From assembly GCA_965207985.1 (NCBI GenBank), contig CBDBND010000034.1, positions 682,001-746,000 of the forward strand: a stretch of 64,000 nt of DNA. Direction: 5' to 3'. The stretch's first letter is position 1. The number at the start of each line of letters is the position of its first letter. Under the pieces are notes generated by a model. The model had not been told where the DNA came from and made no database searches. It saw only the letters and a list, made by a program, of their open reading frames with translations. This DNA comes from CBDBND01 sp965207985. Lineage in GTDB: Bacteria; Pseudomonadota; Alphaproteobacteria; Rhodospirillales; Rhodospirillaceae. Shown piece by piece: positions 8,801 through 16,636 of the stretch. A program made the translations under genes and the position numbers.

Positions 8801-9887
8801 ATGGACATTGACAAGGCAGTCACGCTCACTCAGGACCGTCTCGCCGAAGAAGGCGGCTACATGGGCGATCTGCTCGAGCACTTCCGCAACAGGGTTTCGA
8901 CGACTCTTGTGGGCGATCGGGAATGGCAGCGCGTGCTCGATTGCGCCGGCACGCTTCCCATCACGATGGGGGCTCTTCCCTTCGGCTTCGAGCTGCCGCT
9001 GCACGAACGCGAGCCTCAGGCGGATTTCGGCGTCTCGCTCGCGAGCGGCACCCGGCCAGCCGCTTTTTTTCGGGAGCGCGCCCAGACCGACGAGGCGGAT
9101 GAGACCGCGCAAGCAATCGCGCGACTGTTCGGTCAGGTGGAAACCGAAGACTCACCGCTCCGCGACATCGTCGGCCGCAAGCTGATGCTGGAATACGACA
9201 TCGGCTCGGCGCAAGGCGGCGAACGCTCGCTGCCGGGCCTGTTCCTGCGGCCAGGCGGACGATGTCGCCACCGTGGTCAACGCGCTCGTTTCCTGCCTGG
9301 GCTGGGAGGAGAACGCTGCCACGCGGGAGAACATCAGGCGCATTTACCTGGCACAGCCGGACGACACACGCATGGATTCGTTCGGCGTGTTTCCGTCCCG
9401 TTCACGGGCCATCCGGCTCGCGATCATGGGCTTCAAGTCGGGGCGGGAAACGTGTTCCTACCTCGAAGACACCGGCTGGCCGGGCGAGACCTCGGTCGTG
9501 GACTCCGTGATCGCACGCTTCAGGGAGCGCGCGAAGATTGTTAGGGTGGGGGTGAATATCGACGTGCGGGAAGAAGGCGTCGGCCCGACGCTCGGCCTCA
9601 CGCTCATCGTCAAGCAGAGATACACGAAAGACTCGCGCTATTGGCTCGACGGCCTGACCGATTGGGACCCGTTCCTCGCGGCGCTCAGCCATGAGGACCT
9701 CGTCGTTCCTGAAAAACTCGAGGCGCTTGCCGGCTGGGTCTCGAAACCGACGCCGCTGTTTGCGAAGTCCGGGCGCTACGTGATGCTGCGCGGCATTCAC
9801 CACATTAAGCTGGTCATGTCCGAAAACCGGCTCCGAAAAGTGAAGGCCTACGTGTTCATGGTGCTTTCCGCACCAGCTTCCGGATAA
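8801..9887 (+). pseudogene. Uncharacterised RiPP-locus protein, split by one frameshift
   Basis: The gene starts 9 bp after the YcaO stop with a TGAGGA Shine-Dalgarno, so it is co-transcribed. The N-terminal frame runs from MDIDKAVTL to about LPGLFL near 9245. A one-frame shift then leads to SCGQADDVATVV and on to the C-terminus at 9887, for a total of about 362 residues. Recognisable patterns are PFGFELPLHE, LEYDI and a C-terminal GIHHIKLVMSENRLRKVKAY segment, but I cannot assign a family. The soluble alpha/beta appearance and its tight linkage to YcaO suggest a tailoring or partner protein. The break may be a real mutation or a sequencing error; both halves keep good coding character, which favours a recent event. 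Confidence 0.6.
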
Positions 9888-9908
9888 AGCCGGCCTCATT
9901 AAGAGCGA

Positions 9909-9934
9909 ACCCCCTTCGGTCTGGGTAAGGGGGT
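9909..9934 (+). terminator. Bidirectional hairpin between convergent genes
   Basis: ACCCCCTT (9909-9916) and AAGGGGGT (9927-9934) form a perfect 8-bp stem around a 10-base loop. It lies between the convergent 3' ends of the frameshifted partner gene and the precursor-peptide gene, so it can end transcription from either side. Strong T tracts are absent. Confidence 0.5.
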
Positions 9935-10006
9935 CAGTTCAGGTCGTCAAAGGTCGCGGACTCGGATTGGCCTGCTTGGTGACCGGCTGCACGCCGGCCA
10001 CCCGGC

Positions 10007-10258
10007 CTACCAGCAGCAGCAAAGACCGGCCGAGATGGCCTCGAGCTGCTCCTCGGTGATATTGGGATCCGGCGGCAACGCCAGATGCACCGTCTGCATG
10101 TCGCTTTCGTGGACCTTGATGGTCATCGATTCGGGAATCGTTATGCCCAATTCCTCGCTTATGGTGTTCTTCGGGTCTGCGAGAAGCTGTTGCCTGAAGT
10201 CCGAATCCAGAGAGGACTTCTCGACAATGTGTTGCAGCATTTCATCGCCACTTCTCAT
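10007..10258 (-). CDS. NHLP-type RiPP precursor with a five-residue LCCCW core
   Basis: This encodes an 83-residue peptide. I chose ATG at 10258 because GGAGG sits six bases upstream; the frame also extends further 5' without a better site. Residues 1 to about 78 match the nitrile-hydratase-leader family: a helical start (MLQHIVEKSSLDSDFRQQLL), ADPKNTISEELGITIPESMTI, an acidic strand, ALPPDPNITEEQLEAISAG. The tail after the Ala-Gly that typically marks the leader end is Leu-Cys-Cys-Cys-Trp, then stop. Three adjacent cysteines are an ideal YcaO substrate and the final Trp would suit a halogenase. The leader is homologous to the N-terminus of the toroid fusion at 2670. It lies opposite in strand to the enzymes, with its own promoter. 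The precursor call is strong; the exact cleavage site is inferred. Confidence 0.85.
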   Translation of the reverse strand: MRSGDEMLQHIVEKSSLDSDFRQQLLADPKNTISEELGITIPESMTIKVHESDMQTVHLALPPDPNITEEQLEAISAGLCCCW

Positions 10259-10299
10259 GGCAATCCTCCATTGTTCCGGGCAGTTCCCTTGGACGGGTA

Positions 10300-10328
10300 T
10301 TGTTAACACCAGCATCTCACAGGGTCAA
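10300..10328 (-). promoter_or_regulatory. Candidate promoter of the LCCCW precursor gene
   Basis: On the minus strand TTGACC (10328-10323) and TAACAA (10305-10300) are separated by exactly 17 bp. The -10 element lies about 40 bp upstream of the ATG at 10258, leaving a short leader with the GGAGG site. The separate promoter would let the precursor be made at higher level than its enzymes. Confidence 0.5.
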
Positions 10329-10514
10329 GCTCTCAAGTTAATCGGTAGTGTCTCAGTTTGAAATCTATAGATTAAAGTTGAAATACTTCTTTATAATAAC
10401 TAAAGATTGCATATAATAAAAGTAGCGAATGACAGAAAAAAATTTCACAGGACTACTGGTCCTTTGTCAACATGGACGCAGAAGAAGAGAGCCCTGCACA
10501 AAATAACTCAATTA

Positions 10515-11034
10515 GGGCCTACCTGCCGATGCGCCGGGGGTTCCTGTACCTGGTTGCCATCATGGATTGGTTTACCCGCACGGTGCTGGCTTGGCGCATC
10601 TCGAGCACGCTGGAGGCTGACTTCTGCGTCGAGGCGTTAAACGAGGCGACCCACACGTTCGGTGCGCCAGAGATCATGAACACCGACCAGGGCTCGCAGT
10701 TCACCTCGTTTGCTTGGACCGACCGGCTTCGGCGGACGGGCGTGCGCATCTCGATGGACGGCAAGGGGCGGTTCCTCGACAACATCTTCGTCGAGCGGCT
10801 TTGGCGCACGCTCAAATACGAGTGCGTCTATCTGCACGCCTGGGAAAACGGCTCACAGGCCAGGGCGGGTATCCGCAAATGGATCACGTTCTACAATGAG
10901 AGGCGTCCTCATTCCGCCCTTGGCGGCAGGCCGCCCGCCGTGGTCTATTGGACGGCAATCGAGCAAAACCAAACCGATCAGCAGGCCCAGAAAGTAGCTT
11001 AAATCAAACCAGAACCTGTCCAATAATCAGGGAG
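10515..11034 (+). mobile_element. IS3-family remnant: 3' part of the transposase gene
   Basis: From about 10517 to the stop at 11002 the frame encodes the C-terminal half of an IS3-type DDE transposase: YLPMRRGFLYLVAIMDW, NTDQGSQFTS, then NIFVERLWRTLKYE and FYNERRPHSALGG with the catalytic Glu. The first catalytic Asp region and orfA are missing, so the element is 5'-truncated and inactive. The left junction lies in AT-rich DNA just beyond the precursor promoter, marking the right edge of the RiPP locus. Confidence 0.8.
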
Positions 11035-11424
11035 TAGCTCAGTAAAACTTGGTGCGGGGAACCCCAAGGGTGTCCAGCGTACGCTTGGCCGGCAGATGCG
11101 ACTGTTCCACCAGCCTGATGATCTCGAGCTTCTCGGAGGCGGGGTATCTCATTGATCGTCTCCCCCATCCCCGATCATGCTTTTTTTGAGAAGGCGCAGT
11201 TCCAGGGCCTGTTCGGCCACCACCTCCTTGAGGTCGTGAGCCTGGCGGCGCAGCTCCTTGACCTCGCCCGTGTTGGCCTCACGGGCCGTATCACCGGCCA
11301 GGCGCTTCTTCCCGGCCTCAAGGAACTCCTTCGACCAGCTGTAATACATCCCCTGGGCTATGCCCTCACGGCGGCATAGCTCGGCAATCGGGTCCTCGCC
11401 GCGCAGTCCGGCCAGGACAATGCG

Positions 11425-12807
11425 TCTATGGACGCCCCCGGTGATGCAAGAGATTTTTGGAACGGCTCGGTGCATGTGGTCAGGTGCTGTCGTCTATCCG
11501 GCCTTTTGGTGCGGCCTTCAGTCGCCGCTGGCCTGTATGGAAATACGCGGATCGGGTCCAAATCGGATCTACGGGCTTCAAAGCGCCCTTGCATTGTGCT
11601 GGTTTTCCCCATCCCGTCTCGTTGACCGTTTGCCCTTACCCGTCCTCCGACCTTCTCACATCCCCGACGGTTCCCGGCGTGACCGCAACCCGATCAGGCA
11701 GCGGCCGGCGCAGGAACGCGGTAACTCTCCTTGTTCGTCATCAGCGCCCAAGCGATGCGCGCCATCTTGTTGGCCAGAGCCACCGCGACAAGCATCCTCG
11801 GCTTGCGCGCCAGCAGTCTGGCCAGCCAGGGGTCCGCCGTCTCGCCGCGTCGGACCGCTTTCTGGACGACAGCCATGGCGCCAGTGATCAAGAGGCGCCT
11901 GAGGTCCCGCTGGCCCATCTTCGATACCTTGCCGAGCCTGGGCTTGCCGCCGGTGGTGTGTTGTCGCGGCACGAGGCCGAGCCAGGCGGCGAAGTCGCGG
12001 CCGCGCCGGAAACTCTCCATGGGCGGCGCAAAAGCCTGGAAAGCCATCGCGGTGATCGGACCGACACCCGGTATCGTCATCAGTCGCGACGCATCTTCGT
12101 CCTGGCGCGCGCTGACGCGGAGTTCTTTCTCCAATCCGCCGATTTTCTCGCCGAGGCCGGCGATCTGCTCAAGCAAAAGGCGGCCCAGCTCGCGAACCGG
12201 ATCCGGCAGATCCGAGTCCGGATCATCGAGTGCCGATGCCAGTCGGCCAAGATGAGCTGGCCCCTGTGGTGCGACGACGCCGAACTCGGCCAGGTGACCC
12301 CGCAGTGCGTTGATCGTCTGCGTCCGCTGGCGCACCAGGAGATCGCGTGTGCGGAACAGCATCCCCCGGGCCTGCTGCTCTTTCGTCTTCACGGCCACGA
12401 CGCTCATGGTGGGGCGCTGTGCAGCCTCGCAGATTGCCTCTGCGTCCGTTGTGTCATTCTTCTGCCGTTTGACGAACGGCTTCACATAAATCGGCGGAAC
12501 CAGCTTGACCTCGTGCCCCAGCTTCTCGGTTTCTCGACCCCAATGGTGAGCACTCGCGCAGGCTTCCATTGCCACCACGCTGGGCGGCTGCGAAGCGAGG
12601 ACGTCGAGCACTTTGCCGCGGATCAGCTTCTTTCGGAATGCAACGGACCCGTCAGCCCGAGCACCGTGAATCTGAAAGCTATGCTTCGCCAGATCGATCC
12701 CGATGATGGTAGCCTGATCCATGGACGCCTTCTCCTTCTGTTGGTGTTGGTGACACCGCCAACATGGCACATTGCGATGCCGTCGGGAGGGGGCGTCCAC
12801 TCCATCG
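11425..12807 (-). mobile_element. IS110-family insertion nested in IS3 orfA
   Basis: The flanks join to restore orfA codons for Glu-Glu-Gln-Ile-Arg-Ile-Val-Leu, which fixes the boundaries to within about two bases, at 11424/11425 and 12807/12808. No terminal inverted repeats and at most a 2-bp overlap are seen, as expected for IS110 elements. Confidence 0.8.
11694..12722 (-). CDS. IS110-family transposase
   Basis: The 342-residue protein starts MDQATIIGIDLAKHSFQIHG, with the first Asp of the N-terminal DEDD RuvC-like domain (DUF4096/Transposase_9 type). It continues with VAMEACASAHHW and KNDTTDAEAI, a central coiled segment, and the C-terminal Transposase_20 domain (IPGVGPITAMAF, AWLGLVPRQHTTGGK). 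It appears full length with no frameshift. A longer upstream frame exists but the chosen ATG matches the family start. IS110 enzymes recombine through a bridge RNA made from the element's non-coding end; the non-coding part here would be 12723-12807 and 11425-11693, and I could not identify the RNA by eye. Confidence 0.85.
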   Translation of the reverse strand: MDQATIIGIDLAKHSFQIHGARADGSVAFRKKLIRGKVLDVLASQPPSVVAMEACASAHHWGRETEKLGHEVKLVPPIYVKPFVKRQKNDTTDAEAICEAAQRPTMSVVAVKTKEQQARGMLFRTRDLLVRQRTQTINALRGHLAEFGVVAPQGPAHLGRLASALDDPDSDLPDPVRELGRLLLEQIAGLGEKIGGLEKELRVSARQDEDASRLMTIPGVGPITAMAFQAFAPPMESFRRGRDFAAWLGLVPRQHTTGGKPRLGKVSKMGQRDLRRLLITGAMAVVQKAVRRGETADPWLARLLARKPRMLVAVALANKMARIAWALMTNKESYRVPAPAAA

Positions 12808-13227
12808 GATCTGCTCCTCAGCACTGTAACGCTTGCGCGTCTTGCGGCGGATGTCCTTGACCGTCCGCTCCGCAACATCCTGGGATCGTTCTGTTCTATC
12901 TCTCATCGTTCACTCCTCAATGATGACGATGAGCCAATAACACTCTCTTACGCAATCACCCTAATCTGTTCCATTGGTCCTGACGGGGGACAAATTCATG
13001 GTCTCTGTGTCTTAACGGGTTCCACCATTTATGAAAAGAGAGGCTAAACGCAGGATTATGGCCTCGATTGGCTCTCTGAGGTACACTCTCTTCTCTTGCG
13101 TCGAGACGTTAATTTGCTTTAATTCCAGTCCGTTGAGGCCGAGTTGGGGTAGGTTTCTCGGCGCGGACCGTGAGACGAAAGGCTGGACAGGTGTCGAGCC
13201 GGGGTCGTGAATAAGGGGTAGGTCTTA

Positions 13228-13811
13228 GAGTCTGGCCGGAAAAGAATCGTTTATTTTCATAACCTTGCTAGTCTACGGATGAAGACTTGGATGCTGGCGA
13301 TCAGGAGCCAGGCAAGGGCGCTCTCGACGGTCGCCTTGAAGTCCTTCGCAAGGCGGCGGCTGCGCCCGAACCATGCGAAGGTGCGTTCGACCACCCAACG
13401 GCGCGGCAGCGCAACGAAGCCGTCCGCCTTGTCGTTGCGCCTGACGATCTCCAGCGCCCAGTCGCCGATCTTCTTCAGCGCCCCGGCCAGCTTAGGGCCG
13501 GCGTAAGCGCCGTCGGCGAAGATATGGCCGACCCCGGGAAACCACGCCCCCACCTCGGCGAGCAGCGACGGCGCACCGTCGCGATCCTGGATGTCAGCCT
13601 CGTGGACCACGGCACCGAGCAACCGCCCGCCAGTGTCCACCACGATATGGCGCTTGCGGCCCATCACCTTCTTACCCGCGTCAAACCCGCGCGGACCTCC
13701 GCTTTCCGTGGTCTTCACCGACTGGCTGTCGATCACCCCGGCAGTCGCGGCAGCGGCCCGCCCCTCGGCCTCGCGGGTGCGCGCCAGAAGCGCCCGGTTG
13801 ACCGCTCCAAC
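13228..13811 (-). mobile_element. IS5-family element A, 3' part with transposase fragment
   Basis: The element ends at 13228 with terminal repeat GAGTCTGGCCGGAAAAGAAT next to TTA. The transposase frame 13257-13811 (minus) holds GVIDSQSVKTTESGG, KRHIVVDTGG, DGAYAG and RRWVVERTFAWFGRSRRLAKD, the DDE core and C-terminus of an IS1031-like IS5 enzyme. The first 100 or so residues, present in the copies at 22338 and 50921, are missing. Its truncated end abuts the ABC-transporter gene at about 13812, whose 5' end was lost in the same event. Confidence 0.75.
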
Positions 13812-14401
13812 CACCGGATCTGTCTCACTCCGTCAAGACAGACAGACAACCGAACACCCCATCAGCTTTGTTTTCCAAGACCCAACTCTCATGCCCTGGG
13901 CGACGATTGCAGGCAACATTGCACTGCCTCTCAAACTACAGCCGCTATCCTCTGATACAATCGAGCAGGTGAACGAGGTTCTGAATTGGGTCGGTTTAGG
14001 ACCTTTTAAGGATGCCTACCCGAGAGCCTTGTCCGGCGGAATGCGTATGCGCACTTCCATAGCGCGGGCGCTCATAACACGCCCTTCTCTCCTGCTTTTG
14101 GATGAACCGTTCGCAGCGTTGGACGAGTTCACCCGGGCGCGGCTTAATGAGGATTTACTCAAGCTCTGGGAAACGCAAAAGTGGACGGGACTTTATTGTC
14201 ACCCACAGTATCCGGGAAGCGGTTTTTCTATCCGACCGTGTTGTTGTGATGTCTCCCCGGCCCGGACGCATTATCGCAGACGTCCCGGTGCCCTTTTCGC
14301 ATCCGAGAATATCGGATCTGCGCAACGACCATGAATTTTCTGACCTGTGTGCCGAAATCTCCCAGATTCTGGCTCAGTCAATGTCGGATGAAAACTCATG
14401 A
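13812..14401 (+). pseudogene. SsuB/TauB-like ABC transporter ATPase, 5'-truncated and frameshifted
   Basis: The frame begins at the IS5 junction with FVFQDPTLMPW (Q-loop region), so the Walker A P-loop is gone. It keeps ALSGGMRMRTSIARAL (ABC signature) and LLLLDEPFAALDE (Walker B). Near 14185 the frame shifts and continues as FIVTHSIREAVFLSDRV with the H-loop His. Such ATPases energise nitrate, sulfonate, taurine or pyrimidine-type importers. It overlaps the permease start by ATGA (14398), so the two formed an operon. Without Walker A the protein cannot work. Confidence 0.8.
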
Positions 14402-14940
14402 CTGGCATCGTGCACCGGCTTCTTCCTGCAATCTTTGGCGTGATCCTTTTATTGATGTGGGAAGGACTCGTCCGCTTTTACCAAGTCCCAGAATACATTC
14501 TTCCCGGACCGATCAGTATTGGCGCATCCCTATTGACGGACGGCCCCGAACTCTTAGCCGCCCTCCTCCTCGCCGCGGTGACCGGTGCGGGACTCGCCAT
14601 ATTTTTGGTTCAATCAAAAGTCCTTGAAAATATGCTGTTTCCTTACGCCGTATTTTTACAGGTCACGCCCATCGTTACCGTCGCACCATTCATCATTATC
14701 TGGGTGGACAATGTTTTTGTCGTTCTGCTGGTTCTGGCATGGATGGCTGCCGTCTTCCCCATCATCTCGAATACGCTTTTAGGATTGAAGAGTGCCGATA
14801 CCAACCTGAAAGACCTGTTTCGCTTGTACGGTGCTTCGCGATGGCAAACCTTACGGCATCTTTTACTGCCATCAACGTTGCCCTATTTTCTTGGCGGCAT
14901 CCGAATCAGTGGCGGCTTGGCCTTAATCGGTACCGTCGTC

Positions 14941-15220
14941 GCTGAAATGGTGGCGGGAACCAGTGGCCAGAATTCCGGTCTTGCTTCCCGGTTGTTGGAA
15001 GCCAGCTACCGGCTTGAATTGTCCCGCGCGCTGGCGTGCTTTGTTCTGCTAAGCCTAACCGGTTATGGACTTTATTTGCTGCTGAAATGGTGGCGGGAAC
15101 CAGTGGCCAGAATTCCGGTCTTGCTTCCCGGTTGTTGGAAGCCAGCTACCGGCTTGAATTGTCCCGCGCGCTGGCGTGCTTTGTTCTGCTAAGCCTAACC
15201 GGTTATGGACTTTATTTGCT
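14941..15220. repeat. Two tandem 140-bp direct repeats inside the permease gene
   Basis: Bases 14941-15080 are repeated as 15081-15220 with no difference that I can see. The unit starts GCTGAAATGG and ends TTATTTGCT. Because 140 is not a multiple of three, the duplication frameshifts the gene. Confidence 0.9.
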
Positions 15221-15294
15221 GCTCAATTTGAGGTGGTCCTGGAAAATCGGACAGTTGTTTAAGGTGTATTCCCCCGGTTACGGAGGAATACGAG

Positions 15295-15576
15295 ATGACG
15301 AAGCGACGGAAGTTCACGCCTGAGTTCAAGGCGAAGGTGGCGCTGGAGGCGCTACGTGGCGACCGGACGATCCAGGAGATCGCGGCGCGCTATGAGGTTC
15401 ACCCCAATCAGGTCAGCACATGGAAGCGCCAGGCCATGGACGGCCTGGGCGATGTGTTCTCGAACGGCGTGGAGGCGTCCCGCCGGGACATTGAGGCCGA
15501 GGTCCACGATCTTCATGCCAAGATCGGCCAGTTGACGGTGGAGCGGGATTTTTTGGCCAAAGGGCTCAAGCGATGA
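15295..15576 (+). CDS. IS3 OrfA (helix-turn-helix transposase subunit)
   Basis: This 93-residue protein starts MTKRRKFTPEFKAKVALEAL, has the helix-turn-helix DRTIQEIAARYEVHPNQVSTWK and a C-terminal leucine-zipper-like segment (LHAKIGQLTVERDFLAKGL). Its stop overlaps the orfB ATG by four bases. In this family the two frames are also joined by -1 frameshifting to make the active transposase. Confidence 0.9.
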   Translation: MTKRRKFTPEFKAKVALEALRGDRTIQEIAARYEVHPNQVSTWKRQAMDGLGDVFSNGVEASRRDIEAEVHDLHAKIGQLTVERDFLAKGLKR

Positions 15577-16502
15577 GCCGGCCGGAGCGCAAGGCGATGG
15601 TGCGCCGCGACGTTTCCGGTCTCAGCTTGAGCCGTCAATGCGAGATACTGTCGATCAGCCGATCATCTCTCTATTACAGGCTGCGGGGCGAGAGCCCGGC
15701 CAACCTGGCGCTGATGCGGCGCATCGACGAGTTGTTCCTTAAACATCCGTTCTATGGGTCCCGTCAGATGGCCCGTCATTTGCGCCGCGAGGGGGGTGTC
15801 GTCGGCCGTCACCGGGTTCGGCGCCTCATGCGCCTGATGGGGCTGGAGGCGATCTACCGGGCGCCGAAGACGAGCACGCCCCATCCCGAACACCGGGTCT
15901 ATCCGTACCGTCTCAAGGGCCTCGCCATCGAGCGCCCCGACCATGTCTGGTGCGCCGACATCACCTACATCCCGCTCAGGCGCGGCTTCCTTTATCTGGT
16001 CGCGGTGATGGACTGGGCGAGCCGCCGGGTCCTGGCCTGGCGGCTGTCGAACACCATGGATGCCCGGTTCTGCGTCGAGGCCTTGAATGAGGCGCTCGAC
16101 ACCTCCGGCAGGCCGGAGATCTTCAACACCGACCAGGGCAGCCAGTTCACCAGCTTCGAGGTCACCGGCCGCCTCAAGGAGGCCGGGATCACGATCTCCA
16201 TGGACGGGCGCGGCCGGTGCATGGACAACATCTTCATTGAGCGACTGTGGCGCTCTCTCAAGTACGAGGCGGTTCACCTGCACGAGCTGACCGACGGCTT
16301 CCACGCCGAGAGGGTCATCGGCGAATGGATCGGGTTCTACAACACCGAGCGGCCCCATTCGTCGCTCGGAGGCAAAACGCCGGCGGAAGCCTACGCGGCG
16401 GGGCAGCCTGTGGATATGTTGGACAAGACTACCGCCTTGCCCACATCCCCACAGGCCCAACAACAGCAATCAAATATGATAAACAGGATTCTGGCGGCAT
16501 GA
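15573..16502 (+). CDS. IS3 OrfB (DDE integrase-domain transposase)
   Basis: The 309-residue protein has the HTH_21 segment (MRRIDELFLKHPFYGSRQMA), then the rve core with Asp in VWCADITYIPL, Asp in FNTDQGSQFTS and Glu in NIFIERLWRSLKYE, followed by FYNTERPHSSLGGKTP. All three catalytic acids are present. It differs from the copy at 54702-55631 at one residue near the C-terminus (QQQQSN against QQQKSN). Confidence 0.92.
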   Translation: MSRPERKAMVRRDVSGLSLSRQCEILSISRSSLYYRLRGESPANLALMRRIDELFLKHPFYGSRQMARHLRREGGVVGRHRVRRLMRLMGLEAIYRAPKTSTPHPEHRVYPYRLKGLAIERPDHVWCADITYIPLRRGFLYLVAVMDWASRRVLAWRLSNTMDARFCVEALNEALDTSGRPEIFNTDQGSQFTSFEVTGRLKEAGITISMDGRGRCMDNIFIERLWRSLKYEAVHLHELTDGFHAERVIGEWIGFYNTERPHSSLGGKTPAEAYAAGQPVDMLDKTTALPTSPQAQQQQSNMINRILAA

Positions 16503-16636
16503 TCAGACAGCGGAATACACCTTAGATAAGCCGTCAGACTGTCCAAACAAGTGGGACCACCTCAATTGGCTCTCTCACCGTTTGCTCAAGGATTAGCATG
16601 AGAGCGCACTAACAGACTCGCAATAGTAACCAGCCG

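Larger units (their letters stand above)
11041..12992 (-). mobile_element. IS3-family element (IS3-C type), truncated and carrying a nested IS110
   Basis: On the minus strand orfA starts at 12906 (MRDRTERSQDVAERTVKD, KTRKRYSAEEQIR), is cut at 12808, resumes at 11424 as IVLAGLRGEDPIAELCRREG and stops at 11149. The orfB start overlaps at 11152 (ATGA) and reads MRYPASEKLEIIRLVEQ to RTKFY, where homology ends at about 11041. The 5' terminal repeat at 12992 (TGTCC, GTCAG, ACAG pattern) resembles the 3' end preserved at 42845 and 52151, so all three pieces look like the same element type. No functional transposase remains. Confidence 0.75.
15229..16564 (+). mobile_element. Complete IS3-family element, copy 1
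   Basis: The ends are TGAGGTGGTCC at 15229 and GGACCACCTCA at 16564, and a 3-bp duplication ATT flanks both sides (15226-15228 and 16565-16567). The element is 1336 bp with overlapping orfA and orfB. A nearly identical copy lies inverted at 54640-55975. Both ORFs look intact, so it was recently active. Confidence 0.9.
14398..16596 (+). pseudogene. ABC transporter permease, broken by a 140-bp duplication and an IS3 insertion
   Basis: The start (MTGIVHRLLPAIFGVILLL) gives a BPD_transp_1-type permease with about six hydrophobic helices and the EAA-like loop LFRLYGASRWQTLRHLLLPSTLPYFLGG. At 15081 a 140-bp block is repeated, which shifts the frame. The IS3 element then sits at 15229-16564. Removing the IS and one ATT restores the natural end, LLLNWLSHRLLKD and TAG at 16596. 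The gene is SsuC/TauC-like and was partner of the ATPase at 13812. Two independent lesions show it is beyond function. Confidence 0.8.

Noticed and set aside
7394..9112. A 572-codon open frame on the minus strand
   Set aside because: It lies antisense to the YcaO gene, has no start signal, and its Arg/His/Gly-rich composition is the usual shadow of GC-biased third positions.
10330..10510. Possible additional small precursor peptide in the AT-rich stretch after the promoter
   Set aside because: Frames are short, lack a leader-like sequence and run into the IS3 remnant.
11457..12860. A 467-codon plus-strand frame across IS110
   Set aside because: Antisense to a complete IS110 transposase whose catalytic motifs are clear.
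15663..16469. A 268-codon minus-strand frame over IS3 orfB, repeated at 54741-55541
   Set aside because: Mirror of the transposase gene in both IS3 copies; codon phase explains it.
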